A stretch of DNA of 64,000 bases from Saccharothrix syringae. Its GTDB lineage: Bacteria > Actinomycetota > Actinomycetes > Mycobacteriales > Pseudonocardiaceae. The translations under genes were made by a program, and so were the position numbers. Under the pieces are notes generated by a model that ran no database searches, was not told the origin of the DNA, and worked only from the letters and a program-made list of their open reading frames with translations. Every line of letters starts with the position of its first letter. Position 1 is the first letter of the stretch. Of this stretch, positions 33,559 to 42,432 are shown piece by piece. Location of the stretch: assembly GCF_009498035.1 (NCBI RefSeq), contig NZ_CP034550.1, positions 5,270,001-5,334,000 of the forward strand, read 5' to 3'.

Positions 33559-34505
33559 GGCTCCAGCTCCCGCCGGTAGAGCTGCCGCAGGTGGGCCAGC
33601 AGCGCCAGCACCAGCAGCACCACCATGAGCATCGACACGGCCGCGCCCAGGTCGTAGCGCTGCAACGACTGCGCGACCTGGAAGGCGTAGACCGGCAGGG
33701 TGGTGGTGGCCTGCCCGGGACCGCCCTGGCTGATGACCCAGATCTGCACGAACGCCTTGGCCACCCAGATCACCTCCAGGGAGGTGATCAGCCCGAACAT
33801 GGGGCGCAGCACCGGGAAGGTGATGGTGGTGAACGCCCGCCACGCGCCCGCGCCGTCGATCCGCGCCGACTCGTACAGCTCGGTCGGGACGGTCACCATC
33901 GCCGCGTAGAGCGTCAGGGCGCCGAACGGCACCGACTGCCACACGACCAGCGCGACCAGGATGGTGAACGTGGCGGGCCCGTCGGCGAACCAGGTGTAGT
34001 CGCGGAAGCCCTCGAAGCCCAGCCGCACCAGCGCCCAGTTCACCACGCCCAGCCGGGACTGGAACAGCCACTGGAACACCGTGGTCGCCGCGATCACCGG
34101 GGTCGCCCACACCAGCACCAGGCCCGCCATCACCAGCAGTCGCGGCCACCGGCCCAACCGCACCAGCAGCAGGGCGACCAGCGTGGACAGCAGCATGATC
34201 AGCACCACGTTGACCGCGGTGAACAGCAGCGTCCGCCGCACCACGGCCCAGAACTGCGGGTCGGCCAGCACGCGGGCGTAGTTGGCCGCGCCGACGAAGC
34301 GGGCGTCGCCGCGCACGAGCTGCGGCAGGCCGAACTCCTGCACGGACATGACCACGTTGCGGGCCAGCGGGTACAGCAGCAGGTAGCCGGTGGCCAGCAG
34401 GGTCGGCGAGATCAGCAGGTAGGGCCACAGGGGCCGGCGCCGCCGGGGCGCGCGCGGGGCGGGGCGCGGGCGGTGCGCCACCGGCCGCGCCAGGGTGGTG
34501 GCCAC
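33555..34505 (-). CDS. Sugar ABC transporter permease (MalF/DasB-type)
   Basis: A 316-residue CUT1 permease with a basic, Pro-rich cytoplasmic N-terminus, about six helices and an EAA-like loop (ELYESARIDGAGAWRAFTTITFPVLRPM). The GTG at 34503-34505 directly abuts the lipoprotein gene's stop, and its own stop overlaps the next permease. It forms the membrane channel with the following gene. Confidence 0.93.
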   Translation of the reverse strand: MATTLARPVAHRPRPAPRAPRRRRPLWPYLLISPTLLATGYLLLYPLARNVVMSVQEFGLPQLVRGDARFVGAANYARVLADPQFWAVVRRTLLFTAVNVVLIMLLSTLVALLLVRLGRWPRLLVMAGLVLVWATPVIAATTVFQWLFQSRLGVVNWALVRLGFEGFRDYTWFADGPATFTILVALVVWQSVPFGALTLYAAMVTVPTELYESARIDGAGAWRAFTTITFPVLRPMFGLITSLEVIWVAKAFVQIWVISQGGPGQATTTLPVYAFQVAQSLQRYDLGAAVSMLMVVLLVLALLAHLRQLYRRELEP

Positions 34506-35750
34506 CTACGCGCCCGAGTTGAGGGCCTGGGTGATCACCCGGTCCGCCTCGGCCGCGGCCCCCGCCGGGTCGGCGCCGGTCAGCACCGCGGTCAGGAACT
34601 CCTTGACCGGGTTGCGCGCCTCCACCGCCGCCCAGTTCGGCGAGTTCGGGGTGGCGTGCCCGTTGACCGCGCCCGCCGCCATGGCCGCCGCGCCGGGGTC
34701 GTCGCCGACCGCGTCGGCCAGGCCCCTGCGGTTGGGCACGTAGTTCATCGCCTTGGCCAGCTCGACCTGCCACTTGTCCCCGGCCAGCGCCTTGACCACC
34801 TGGTAGGCGCCCTCCTGGCGCGGCGAGGCGAGCGGGATGATCAGGTCGGACCCGCCGGTGAACACCGCGCCGGGCCGGTCGGCGGTCTTGCCGGGCACCG
34901 GGAAGAAGCCGAGCTTGCCGACCAGCTCCGGGTTGGCCCGCTCGACCAGCTTCGCCGCGCCGGGCACGGCGATGAACTGCGCGACCCGGCCGGCGGCCAC
35001 CACGTCGGTCTGCTGCGGCCTGGCCTCGTCGGAGTCCCTGGGGCCGTCGCCCAGCGCCTGGAGCCGCCGGTAGAAGTCGGCGGCGGCCAGCGCCTCGGGC
35101 GTGTTCAGCGAACCGGACCACTGGTCACCCGACCGCTTCGCCAGGTCGCCGCCCTCGTCCCAGATGAAGCCGGACAGCACGTACCAGTTCTGGCCGGGCA
35201 GGTAGATGCCCTGCACGTCGCCCTGGTCGAGCTTCGCCGTGGCGGCCAGCCACTCGTCGCGGGTCCTGGGCGGCGTGACGCCGGCGGCCTGGAACAGGTC
35301 GGTGCGGTAGACGACCACGCGGTTGGCCGCGTAGAACGGGATGCCGTACTGCCGTCCGTCGACCGCGCCGGGGTCGGCCAGGCCGGGGATCCAGTCGTCG
35401 CCGCCCAGCTCGGCCCTGCGGTCGGTCAGGTCGGTCACGCCCCGGCTGGCCGCGTACTGGGCGACCTGGGTGTTGCCGACCTCGATGACGTCCGGCGGGT
35501 CGGTGGAGGCCAGCGCGCCGGTGACCTTCTGGGTGATGCCGTTCCACTCCTGGACCTGGACGTCGAGGTCCAGGTCGGGGTGGTCGCGCTCGAACTCGGC
35601 CTCGAAGCGGGCGGTGAAGTCGTCGGTGGCCGAGTCCTTCATCAGCCAGACCGTGATCTGCTGCCTGCCGCCGGCGTCGCCGGGGTCGTTGCCGCAGGCG
35701 GTCAGGGCGAGTCCCAGCGCGAGGACGAGGGCTGCGGAGCGGTGCGGCAC
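34506..35750 (-). CDS. Sugar-binding lipoprotein of ABC transporter (DasA-like)
   Basis: A 414-residue extracellular solute-binding protein, family 1. The N-terminus is a lipoprotein signal with lipobox LTAC (mature Cys near residue 19), anchoring it outside the membrane. The start is a GTG with GGTGAG upstream. It is the first gene of the operon SBP-permease-permease-GH20, the order of dasA-B-C-D in streptomycetes, so chitobiose or GlcNAc is the likely ligand. Binding-site residues cannot be judged by eye. Confidence 0.92.
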   Translation of the reverse strand: MPHRSAALVLALGLALTACGNDPGDAGGRQQITVWLMKDSATDDFTARFEAEFERDHPDLDLDVQVQEWNGITQKVTGALASTDPPDVIEVGNTQVAQYAASRGVTDLTDRRAELGGDDWIPGLADPGAVDGRQYGIPFYAANRVVVYRTDLFQAAGVTPPRTRDEWLAATAKLDQGDVQGIYLPGQNWYVLSGFIWDEGGDLAKRSGDQWSGSLNTPEALAAADFYRRLQALGDGPRDSDEARPQQTDVVAAGRVAQFIAVPGAAKLVERANPELVGKLGFFPVPGKTADRPGAVFTGGSDLIIPLASPRQEGAYQVVKALAGDKWQVELAKAMNYVPNRRGLADAVGDDPGAAAMAAGAVNGHATPNSPNWAAVEARNPVKEFLTAVLTGADPAGAAAEADRVITQALNSGA

Positions 35751-35765
35751 GTCTCACCTCTCAAG

Positions 35766-35780
35766 TTGACCAATTGGTAA
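35766..35780. promoter_or_regulatory. Palindromic operator upstream of the DasA-like gene
   Basis: TTGACCAATTGGTAA is a near-perfect palindrome (half-site TGACCA/TTGGTA) located 16-30 bases upstream of the lipoprotein start. It shares the TGACCA/TGGTC half-sites with the second palindrome upstream of the GntR gene, so both are probably bound by that regulator. Confidence 0.7.
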
Positions 35781-35799
35781 ACCCGGGCGGAGCGTGTTG

Positions 35800-35828
35800 A
35801 AGATGGCATAGACCAATGTGACAGTCAA
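35800..35828 (-). promoter_or_regulatory. Candidate promoter of the das-like operon
   Basis: On the minus strand TTGACT (plus 35823-35828) and CATCTT (plus 35800-35805) are separated by 17 bases. The -10 is weak. The palindrome at 35766-35780 lies downstream of this promoter, consistent with roadblock repression. Confidence 0.45.
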
Positions 35829-35879
35829 CACCCAGCTCAAAGACCGTGAGAGCGCTCTCGAACTTGACGGCGTGGTTGC

Positions 35880-35891
35880 TGACCAGTGGTC
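35880..35891. promoter_or_regulatory. Palindromic operator upstream of the GntR gene
   Basis: TGACCAGTGGTC contains the palindrome GACCA-G-TGGTC, 45 bases before the GntR start. It matches the half-sites of the other operator and suggests autoregulation. Confidence 0.65.
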
Positions 35892-35935
35892 TGACATACT
35901 GGTGGTGCGACGAGGTTCAGACGAAGCGAGGCGGC

Positions 35936-36748
35936 ATGGCCGAACCGATCCTCAAGCGCGAACGGGTGCGCGACTACCTGCTGGAGCTGATCGAGACGCA
36001 CCCGCCGGGCGCCCCGATCCCGGCCGAACGGGCCCTGTGCCAACAGCTGTCGGTGTCCCGCCCCACGCTCCGGTCGGCGGTCGACGAGCTGGTCAACACC
36101 GGCCTGCTGGTCCGCCAGCACGGCCGCGGCACCTTCGTCGCCCCGGCCAAGATCACCCAGGAGCTGGTGTCGCAGGACCGGGCCATGACCCTGCCACAGG
36201 CGGGCGGCGCGTGGACCAGCCGGGTCCTGGAGCACGCCCGCGTCCCGGCCGGCGCGCGCGTCGGCCGCAAGCTGCGCGTCTCCCCGGCCGCCGAGATCAC
36301 CTACACCGCGCGCCTGCGCCTGGTCGACGGCCAGCCGATGGCGATCGAGTACCTGCACGTCCCGGTGGCCGTCGCGCCCGGCCTGACCCGGGAGGACATG
36401 GAGTCGGGCAACTTCTACGACCGCCTGGCCGAGCACGGCGTGCACGTCAGCGACGCGGTGCAGTCCATCGAGCCCACCGTCACCAACGACGCCGAGTCCG
36501 GGCTGCTGGGCGTGCCGGTCTTCGCGCCCGCGCTGCTGTTCGAGCGCCTGACCAACGACACCACCGGCCGCCCGGTGGAGTACGTCCACTCCCTGTACCG
36601 GGGCGACCGCTACCGCATCGTCTCGCGGCTGTCGCTGGCGCCGACCGCGCCGGGGCCCGGCGGTCGACCGGGGCACTACCCGGGCATCCCGCCGGGCTCG
36701 GTGACCGCGGTCCGCTCCGCCACGACGGGGGACGTGCAGGCGGAGTGA
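35936..36748 (+). CDS. GntR/HutC-family regulator (DasR-like)
   Basis: A 270-residue regulator. An N-terminal GntR winged helix (RVRDYLLELIETH, ALCQQLSVSRPTLRSAVDELV, HGRGTFVA) is followed by a UTRA effector domain (AEITYTARLRLVDGQPMAIEYLHV, PVEYVHSLYRGDRYRI). UTRA domains of this kind bind sugar phosphates, GlcNAc-6-P in DasR. The ATG at 35936 is chosen for the GAGG just upstream and because it gives the family N-terminus; the frame extends further without homology. It is divergent from the das-like operon with two palindromes between, so it most likely represses that operon. Confidence 0.9.
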   Translation: MAEPILKRERVRDYLLELIETHPPGAPIPAERALCQQLSVSRPTLRSAVDELVNTGLLVRQHGRGTFVAPAKITQELVSQDRAMTLPQAGGAWTSRVLEHARVPAGARVGRKLRVSPAAEITYTARLRLVDGQPMAIEYLHVPVAVAPGLTREDMESGNFYDRLAEHGVHVSDAVQSIEPTVTNDAESGLLGVPVFAPALLFERLTNDTTGRPVEYVHSLYRGDRYRIVSRLSLAPTAPGPGGRPGHYPGIPPGSVTAVRSATTGDVQAE

Positions 36749-36839
36749 GGCCCGCGCGGAACCCGGTTCGGACACCCGGTTGCAACACCACCCCCGCTGC
36801 CGGCACCTGACCGACGTGAGGACCGGAGGGCGGGGATCG

Positions 36840-37415
36840 GTGGACGCGGCGATCGCGGGCGAGCACGACCCGCCGGGTGACGCCGAGCTGTGGCGGCGCG
36901 GCGACCGGGACTCGTTCGGGGTGCTGTTCGAGCGGCACGTCGAGGCGGTGTGGAACTACTCCTACCGCCTGACCGGCTCGTGGGAGCAGGCCCAGGACAT
37001 CACCTCGGCGACCTTCCTCACCGCCTGGCGCACCCGCGCCGACGCGCCACTGGTCCGCGACAGCGCGCTGCCCATCCTCTACGGCATCGCGGGCAACCTC
37101 GTGCGCACCGCACACCGGGGCCGGGCCCGGCGCACCCGACTCCGGCTGCGCCTCGCCGGACCCGGTGACACCGCCGTCCCCGACCACGCCGACGCGGTCG
37201 CGCACCGGGTGGACGAGCGGGAGCGGCTGCGGCGGGTCGTCGCCGAGATCGGGCGCCTGCCCAGGGCCCAGCGGGCGGTCGCCGAGCTGTGCCTGCTGGG
37301 CGAGCTGCCCGTCGCGGACGCGGCCCGGCACCTGGGCGTGTCCGAGGTGACCGTGCGCGCCAACCTGTCACGTGCCCGCGCCCGGCTGCGCGGCTCAGCG
37401 GAGGACACCCGGTGA
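36840..37415 (+). CDS. ECF-type RNA polymerase sigma factor
   Basis: A 191-residue sigma-70 family protein of the extracytoplasmic-function class. Region 2 is seen in FERHVEAVWNYSYRLTGSWEQAQDITSATF (shown here only as landmarks FERHVEAVW and EQAQDITSATF), and region 4 in VADAARHLGVSEVTVRANLSRARARL. The GTG at 36840-36842 follows a GGAGGG; an in-frame GTG at 36816 is an alternative. It overlaps the next gene, a membrane protein, by 4 bp (GTGA), the usual coupling of an ECF sigma factor to its membrane partner. Confidence 0.92.
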   Translation: MDAAIAGEHDPPGDAELWRRGDRDSFGVLFERHVEAVWNYSYRLTGSWEQAQDITSATFLTAWRTRADAPLVRDSALPILYGIAGNLVRTAHRGRARRTRLRLRLAGPGDTAVPDHADAVAHRVDERERLRRVVAEIGRLPRAQRAVAELCLLGELPVADAARHLGVSEVTVRANLSRARARLRGSAEDTR

Positions 37416-38563
37416 ACGACGACATCCCCGACCTGCCGCCGTGGCGCGCGATCCCGTCGCCCGTGCGGGCCCAGTTGCGCGCCGAGTTCGACCTGGGCCT
37501 CGACGACCCGCGCCCGCCCCGGGTCAGGCCGTCGTCGTCGGTGGTGGCGGCCGCCGCGGTGGTGGTGCTCCTCGTGGGCGCGGTGATCGTGCTGCGCGAC
37601 AGCGCCGGCACCACCGAGCCCGCGCAGCGGACCACGACCGCCGCCCCGGCGCCGGGCGACGAACTCGTCTCCGCGGCCCTGGACCGCTGCGCGCGCCGGG
37701 CCGCGCGGGTCGGCGGCTACCCGGACCGGTCGCGCTGGACGCCCTCGTTCGGCGTGGGCGGCGACGCGCTGGTCGTGGTCGCCGCGCGGGCCGCCGGGCA
37801 GCCGGTGTTCTGCCAGGTCACGCCCACCACCGTCACGGTTTCCGCCCCGGCCGCCGGTGCGCTGGTCAGCCGCGAGGGCGTGGTGGCCGGGACGGTGGAC
37901 GCCCCGAGCGGCGAGGTGCGGGTTCGGGGCACGGGACCGCACGGCGACTTCGGGTTCACCCCCTCGGTCATCGACCACATGTACGTCGCGATGACCTCCA
38001 CCAACCCGACCGGCACGCGGATCACCGCCGACGACGTGCCGGTGTCCGCGCCGGACGCGCTGACCGCGCGCGACCGCCCCGACGGCCCCGAGCCCGACCG
38101 GGCCTCCGAGGGCGGGCGCCTGCTGGGGGAGTGCCTGCGCGACGCCTCGCGGCCGCTGGTCGACCCCGACTCGTACCAGCCGGGCGCGCACGCGGGCGGG
38201 ATCGTGCTGGGGCGCAGCGCCACCACGCTGGTGGTGTGCCGCCAGGAGGCGGAGGCCGGTGCGGCCCGGGTGCTCCAGACCCGCCGGCTGGTCGAGGGGG
38301 TACCGGTGGACGTCGTGTTCGCCGAGGCCGGGCCCGGCGGCGGCCTGGTCGTCGGTGGTCGGGCACCCGCGGCGGCGGTCCGGGTGGCGATCTCGGTCGA
38401 CCGCGGCACCCCGTTCGAGGGCGCCGCCGCCAACAGCACCTACGCCGTCTCGATGCCGTTCGAGACCCGGCTGGTGCACCTCCGGACGCTGGTGCGGCTG
38501 ACCGCCTACGATGCCGCCGGCACCGTCCTGTACGACGAGGAGATGCCCTACGCACTGGCGTAG
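37412..38563 (+). CDS. Membrane-anchored partner of ECF sigma factor
   Basis: A 383-residue protein with a short cytoplasmic N-terminus (about 45 residues), one membrane helix (AAAAVVVLLVGAVIVL) and a long extracytoplasmic domain without a recognised fold. It has neither the zinc-binding HxxxCxxC of ZAS anti-sigma factors nor catalytic motifs. Coupling to the sigma gene suggests an anti-sigma or signal-receiving role, but this is context only. Its extracytoplasmic part resembles, in length and style, that of the fusion protein at 43194-44327. The last 16 bases overlap the convergent P450 gene. Confidence 0.75.
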   Translation: MNDDIPDLPPWRAIPSPVRAQLRAEFDLGLDDPRPPRVRPSSSVVAAAAVVVLLVGAVIVLRDSAGTTEPAQRTTTAAPAPGDELVSAALDRCARRAARVGGYPDRSRWTPSFGVGGDALVVVAARAAGQPVFCQVTPTTVTVSAPAAGALVSREGVVAGTVDAPSGEVRVRGTGPHGDFGFTPSVIDHMYVAMTSTNPTGTRITADDVPVSAPDALTARDRPDGPEPDRASEGGRLLGECLRDASRPLVDPDSYQPGAHAGGIVLGRSATTLVVCRQEAEAGAARVLQTRRLVEGVPVDVVFAEAGPGGGLVVGGRAPAAAVRVAISVDRGTPFEGAAANSTYAVSMPFETRLVHLRTLVRLTAYDAAGTVLYDEEMPYALA

Positions 38564-39822
38564 TCGAAGCGGATCAGCGCCCGGCGCGGCACCGGCACCG
38601 GGCCGCGCACGGTGGTCCGGAGATCGGCCTCGGGCGCGAGCGACAGCCGCCAGCGCCGCGTGATCGCCGCCAACGTCAGCACGGCCTCCGTGGTGGCGTA
38701 GGCGTCACCGATGCACTGGCGCGCGCCGGCGCCGAACGGCACGAACGACTCGCGCGGCGGCAGGGGGCCCAGCGCCGGGTCCCAGCGGTCGGGGTCGAAC
38801 AGCCGCGGCCGGGGGTGGTCGGCCGCGTTCAGGTGGACCACGGCGGGTGAGGTCAGCACCGTGGCGCCACGCGGCAGGGTGGTCCCGGCCAGCTCGACCG
38901 GTTCGGTGACCGTCCGGGTGAGCAGCAGGGTGGGGTGGTGCAGCCGCAGCGCCTCGTTCAGCACGCGCCGCGCGTAGGGCAGCTCGTCCGGTTCGGACGC
39001 CCGGTTCGCCTCGGCGCGCACCCGGTCCTGGACCTCGGGGTGGCGGGCCAGGCGGGTCAGGCACCAGGTCATGGTGGCCGCGGTGGTCTCCACGGCCGCC
39101 ACGAGCATGGTCAGGACCTGGCTGTGCACCTGGTCGGGCGGCAGCGGTGCCAGCACGTCCACCAGCCCGCCCGGCCGCCGCGCCGCCACCAGGACGTCCA
39201 CCGCGTGCCGCAGCGAGCGGGAGGCCCGCCGGTGCGGGTGGTGGACCGCGGCCAGCAGCCGGCGCAGCGGAGGCGGGAGGAGCATCAGCGGCAGGAAGCC
39301 CCGCAGGACCGCCTCGACGCTGTGCTGGACGGTGTGCACGGTCGCGGGCGCGTCCTCGGCGAACAGGGTCCGCACCACGACCCGCCGGGACAGCGCCTGG
39401 AGCGCGGGGTGCACGTCGACCACCTGGCCGGGGCGCCAGGCTCCGACCACCCCGGCGACCTCCTCGGCCATGACCCGCGCGTACCACCGCATCCGGTCGG
39501 CGCGGAACGCGGGCTGGACCAGGCGGCGCTGCGCGCGGTGCTGGTCGTGGCGGCAGGTGGCCAGGCCGTCGCCGATGACGTCGCGGATGCGCTCGACCGC
39601 GGGACCGCCGCGGTCGAACACGCGGTCGTGCACCAGGACGTGGCGCAGCAGTTCGGGGTGGCAGCACACGTGGGCGGGGCGCGGGCCCAGCCGGATCTCG
39701 ACCAGGTCGCCGAGGCGGGGCAGCGCGCGGAGGAAGTCGACGGGGCGGGTGGCCAGGTGCCAGGCGTGGCCGAGGACGGGCAGCGCGCCGGGGGCGGTGG
39801 CGGAGCGGTAGGTGCCTCGCAA
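38548..39822 (-). CDS. Cytochrome P450 (terpene-oxidase-like branch)
   Basis: A 424-residue haem monooxygenase. The I-helix oxygen motif reads AAVETT, the K-helix ExxR is in NEALRLHHP, and the haem-ligand loop is FVPFGAGARQCIGD. The N-terminus GALPVLGHAWHL and the longer-than-bacterial B-C region resemble CYP183-like enzymes such as pentalenene oxygenase, but no terpene synthase is nearby. The TTG at 39820-39822 is chosen because GAGGAG lies eight bases upstream. It is clearly related to the P450 at 57366-58727. Confidence 0.92.
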   Translation of the reverse strand: MRGTYRSATAPGALPVLGHAWHLATRPVDFLRALPRLGDLVEIRLGPRPAHVCCHPELLRHVLVHDRVFDRGGPAVERIRDVIGDGLATCRHDQHRAQRRLVQPAFRADRMRWYARVMAEEVAGVVGAWRPGQVVDVHPALQALSRRVVVRTLFAEDAPATVHTVQHSVEAVLRGFLPLMLLPPPLRRLLAAVHHPHRRASRSLRHAVDVLVAARRPGGLVDVLAPLPPDQVHSQVLTMLVAAVETTAATMTWCLTRLARHPEVQDRVRAEANRASEPDELPYARRVLNEALRLHHPTLLLTRTVTEPVELAGTTLPRGATVLTSPAVVHLNAADHPRPRLFDPDRWDPALGPLPPRESFVPFGAGARQCIGDAYATTEAVLTLAAITRRWRLSLAPEADLRTTVRGPVPVPRRALIRFDYASA

Positions 39823-40096
39823 GTGAGCACTCCTCGGTCATCGGTCGTCGTCGGAGTGCACCCCGGATCGGCGGGCCCGGCGCGCCGGCCAATCCCAATG
39901 GGGCGTGTGCACCCCCCGTCGGGGGACCGGGTGCGGCGGGCCCCGGGGAACGGGCGGAGGATCGCGTGGTTGTGGCCCAGGCGGTGCGAGGGCGACCGCG
40001 CCGGCGGGCCCGCGACGAGGGGCGCCCGACCGAGACCGCCGCACGTGACCCGCCCGGCGCATTTACCGCCCACACGGGCGGTGTCACGGTGGGCCC

Positions 40097-41308
40097 ATGA
40101 CCTCCGAACCCCACGTGCTCGACCTGACCGGCCGCGACATCCAAGCGGAGGCGGCGCGGCTGCGCGAGGCGGGGCCGGTCGTGCCGGTCGTGCTGCCGGG
40201 CGGGATCCGGGCCTGGTCGGTCGGCCGCGCCGACCTCCTGCGGCAGCTGCTGGCCGACCCCCGCGTCTCCAAGGACGCGCGCCGCCACTGGCGCGCCTAC
40301 CGCGACGGCGAGGTGCCCGAGGACTGGCCGCTGCACCTGTGGGTGTCGGTGCGCAACATGTTCACCGCCCACGGCGCCGAGCACCGCCGCCTGCGCGCCC
40401 TGCTGATCAGGGCGTTCACCGCGCGGCGGGTCGAGGCGCTGCGCGCGGACGTCGAGCGGATCACCGCCGCGCTGCTCGACGCCCTGGAGGCCGGCCCGGA
40501 CGTGGCCGACCTGCGCGCCGGGTACGCCTACCCGCTGCCGATCGAGGTGATCTGCCTGCTGATCGGCATCCCCGACGACGCGCGGCCGGTGCTGCGCCGG
40601 ATCGTGGACTCCCTGTTCGACACGACCACGACGCCGGAGCAGGCGGTGGCGAACCAGGCCGAGCTGTACCGGGTGCTGGACGGGATGGTCGCGGGCAAGC
40701 GGCGGGCCCCCGGCGACGACCTGACCAGCGCCCTGATCGCGGTCCGCGACGACGACGGCGAGCGGCTGACCGAGACCGAGCTGCTGGACACCCTGCTCCT
40801 GCTCATCGCCGCCGGCCACGAGACCACGGTCAACCTGCTCGACCAGGTCGTCGTCGCGCTGCTCACCCACCCCGACCAGCTGGACCTGGTCCGGTCCGGG
40901 GCGCGGAGCTGGGCGGACGCGGTCGAGGAGGCGTTGCGGTGGCAGGCGCCGGTGGCCAACCTGCCGCTGCGCTACGCGGTCGAGGACGTCGAGGTGGCCG
41001 GGGTGACCATCCGCGCGGGCGAGGCATTCCTGGCCGGCTACGCGGCGGCGGGCCGCGACCCGGACGTGCACGGCGCGACCGCCGACCGGTTCGACGTGAC
41101 CCGCGAGGACAAGGCGCACCTGTCGTTCGGGTACGGCGTCCACTACTGCCTGGGCGCGCCGCTGGCCCGGCTGGAGGCCGAGGTGGCGTTGCCCGCGCTG
41201 TTCGCGCGGTTCCCCGACCTGGCCCTGGCGGTGCCCGTCGACGAGCTGAGGCCCGTGCCCTCGTTCATCTCCAACGGCCACCAGGCCCTGCCGGTCAGGC
41301 TGCGCTGA
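40097..41308 (+). CDS. Cytochrome P450 (class I bacterial)
   Basis: A 403-residue soluble P450. I-helix AAGHETT, K-helix ExxR in EEALRW, and haem loop LSFGYGVHYCLG are intact. It is of the common actinomycete CYP105/107-like type, needing ferredoxin and reductase encoded elsewhere. It is divergent from the preceding P450 over 274 bp that hold no other gene. The substrate is unknown. A decayed ceramidase fragment follows directly. Confidence 0.93.
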   Translation: MTSEPHVLDLTGRDIQAEAARLREAGPVVPVVLPGGIRAWSVGRADLLRQLLADPRVSKDARRHWRAYRDGEVPEDWPLHLWVSVRNMFTAHGAEHRRLRALLIRAFTARRVEALRADVERITAALLDALEAGPDVADLRAGYAYPLPIEVICLLIGIPDDARPVLRRIVDSLFDTTTTPEQAVANQAELYRVLDGMVAGKRRAPGDDLTSALIAVRDDDGERLTETELLDTLLLLIAAGHETTVNLLDQVVVALLTHPDQLDLVRSGARSWADAVEEALRWQAPVANLPLRYAVEDVEVAGVTIRAGEAFLAGYAAAGRDPDVHGATADRFDVTREDKAHLSFGYGVHYCLGAPLARLEAEVALPALFARFPDLALAVPVDELRPVPSFISNGHQALPVRLR

Positions 41309-41324
41309 ACCTCGGGGGTCGGTC

Positions 41325-41711
41325 GTCGAGGCGCACGAGGACCTCAAGCCGGGCGGGGTCATCCTCGGCCGGGGCACGCCGGCCAACGCCGGCGCCAACC
41401 GCTCCCGCACCGCCTTCGAGCACAACCCGGCCGCCGACAAGGCGCGCTTCCCCGGCGCCGTCGACCCGGCCGTGACCGTGCTGCGCTGCCGCCGGGGCAC
41501 CGCCCGGACCCGGAGCCGCCGGGCCCGGGAGGTGTTCGCGGGCCCGCAGGCGGCCGTGGCCGGCGGCGTCGACCACCGGATGCGGTCCGTGGACGTGGGC
41601 CCGGCGCCGCCCGGCTTCACCGAGGGCGTGCGGAGCCCGTGGAAGGCGCTGTTCGAGCCGTTGGACGTCGAGGTGCCGCGGTCGCCGACCCGCGTCCGTG
41701 GACCGGCGTGA
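41325..41711 (+). pseudogene. Remnant of a neutral/alkaline ceramidase gene
   Basis: An open frame without a proper start, ending at the TGA at 41709-41711. It reads HEDLKPGGVILGRG, NRSRTAFEHNPAADKARFPG and DPAVTVLR, then after apparent deletions AGGVDHRMRSVDVGP and PPGFTEGV. These pieces occur in this order in the N-terminal domain of neutral ceramidases (family PF04734), but the catalytic and metal-binding parts between them are missing. No start codon or ribosome site precedes the first piece, so it is a decayed fragment of about 130 codons from a protein of over 600. Confidence 0.65.
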
Positions 41712-41765
41712 CAGGTGCCACACCCCCTTGTCATCGCGGGGCGGGTGGAAGAGGCTGGTCCCAAC

Positions 41766-41791
41766 AGGTAGACAAACTAGTACGTCTACCT
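41766..41791. promoter_or_regulatory. Palindromic operator upstream of membrane protein/TetR pair
   Basis: AGGTAGAC (41766-41773) and GTCTACCT (41784-41791) form a perfect 8-bp inverted repeat with a 10-base AT-rich centre, 35 bases before the membrane-protein start. This is the form of a TetR-family operator and is presumably bound by the TetR encoded just downstream. Confidence 0.75.
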
Positions 41792-41826
41792 AGTGCGAGC
41801 GCCGCACACCAGCCGAAGGGACCACC

Positions 41827-42360
41827 ATGACCACCGCAACCGCCTCGACCGGCATCGCCGCGACTCTCCGCCGGCTCTACTTCGTGCGTTTCGCGTTCGC
41901 CCTCGTCTGGGCCGCATCGCTGTTCGCGACCGCGTCCGCCATCGGACCGGTGAGCGCGGCCCTGCTCGTGCTGTACCCGCTGTTCGACGTGGCCGCCGCG
42001 GTCGTCGACGCGCGCTCGGCCCGGGCGAGCGGCCTCTACGTCAACATCGTGATCAGCTCGCTCGCCGCCGTCGGCCTGGCCCTCGCCGTCACGTCCGGAA
42101 TCCCGGCGGTCCTGCGCGTGTGGGGTGCCTGGGCGGTCGTGTCGGGGCTCGTCCAGCTCGCCGTGGGCGTCGGTCGGCGCGGGCTCGGCGGTCAGTGGGC
42201 GATGATCGCCAGCGGCGGTCTCTCCGCGCTGGCCGGCACGACGTTCTACCTGCAGGCTTCCGGTGCGGAGGCGTCACTGACCGGCTTGGCGGGGTACGCC
42301 CTGGTCGGCGGGATCTTCTTCCTCGTCTCGGCGCTGCGCCTCGGGCGTGCGGGCGCCTGA
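41827..42360 (+). CDS. DUF308/HdeD-like membrane protein
   Basis: A 177-residue integral membrane protein with about six helices in three hairpin pairs, as in the HdeD/DUF308 family. There is no charged catalytic pocket. It is preceded by a strong operator palindrome and followed after 72 bp by a TetR regulator in the same direction, so it is probably the regulator's main target. Proteins of this pattern are often induced by membrane stress, but the function is unknown. Confidence 0.75.
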   Translation: MTTATASTGIAATLRRLYFVRFAFALVWAASLFATASAIGPVSAALLVLYPLFDVAAAVVDARSARASGLYVNIVISSLAAVGLALAVTSGIPAVLRVWGAWAVVSGLVQLAVGVGRRGLGGQWAMIASGGLSALAGTTFYLQASGAEASLTGLAGYALVGGIFFLVSALRLGRAGA

Positions 42361-42432
42361 CCGCCGTCGGTGCGCGGGGCCGGGAGGACTAATCTCTGGG
42401 ACGGGACCGGAGCGGACGGGGCTGGAGCGGTG

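Noticed and set aside
41309..41711. Reading the region after the P450 as a C-terminal extension of that P450
   Set aside because: The P450 ends normally at TGA 41306-41308, and the following motifs are ceramidase-like in a different frame.
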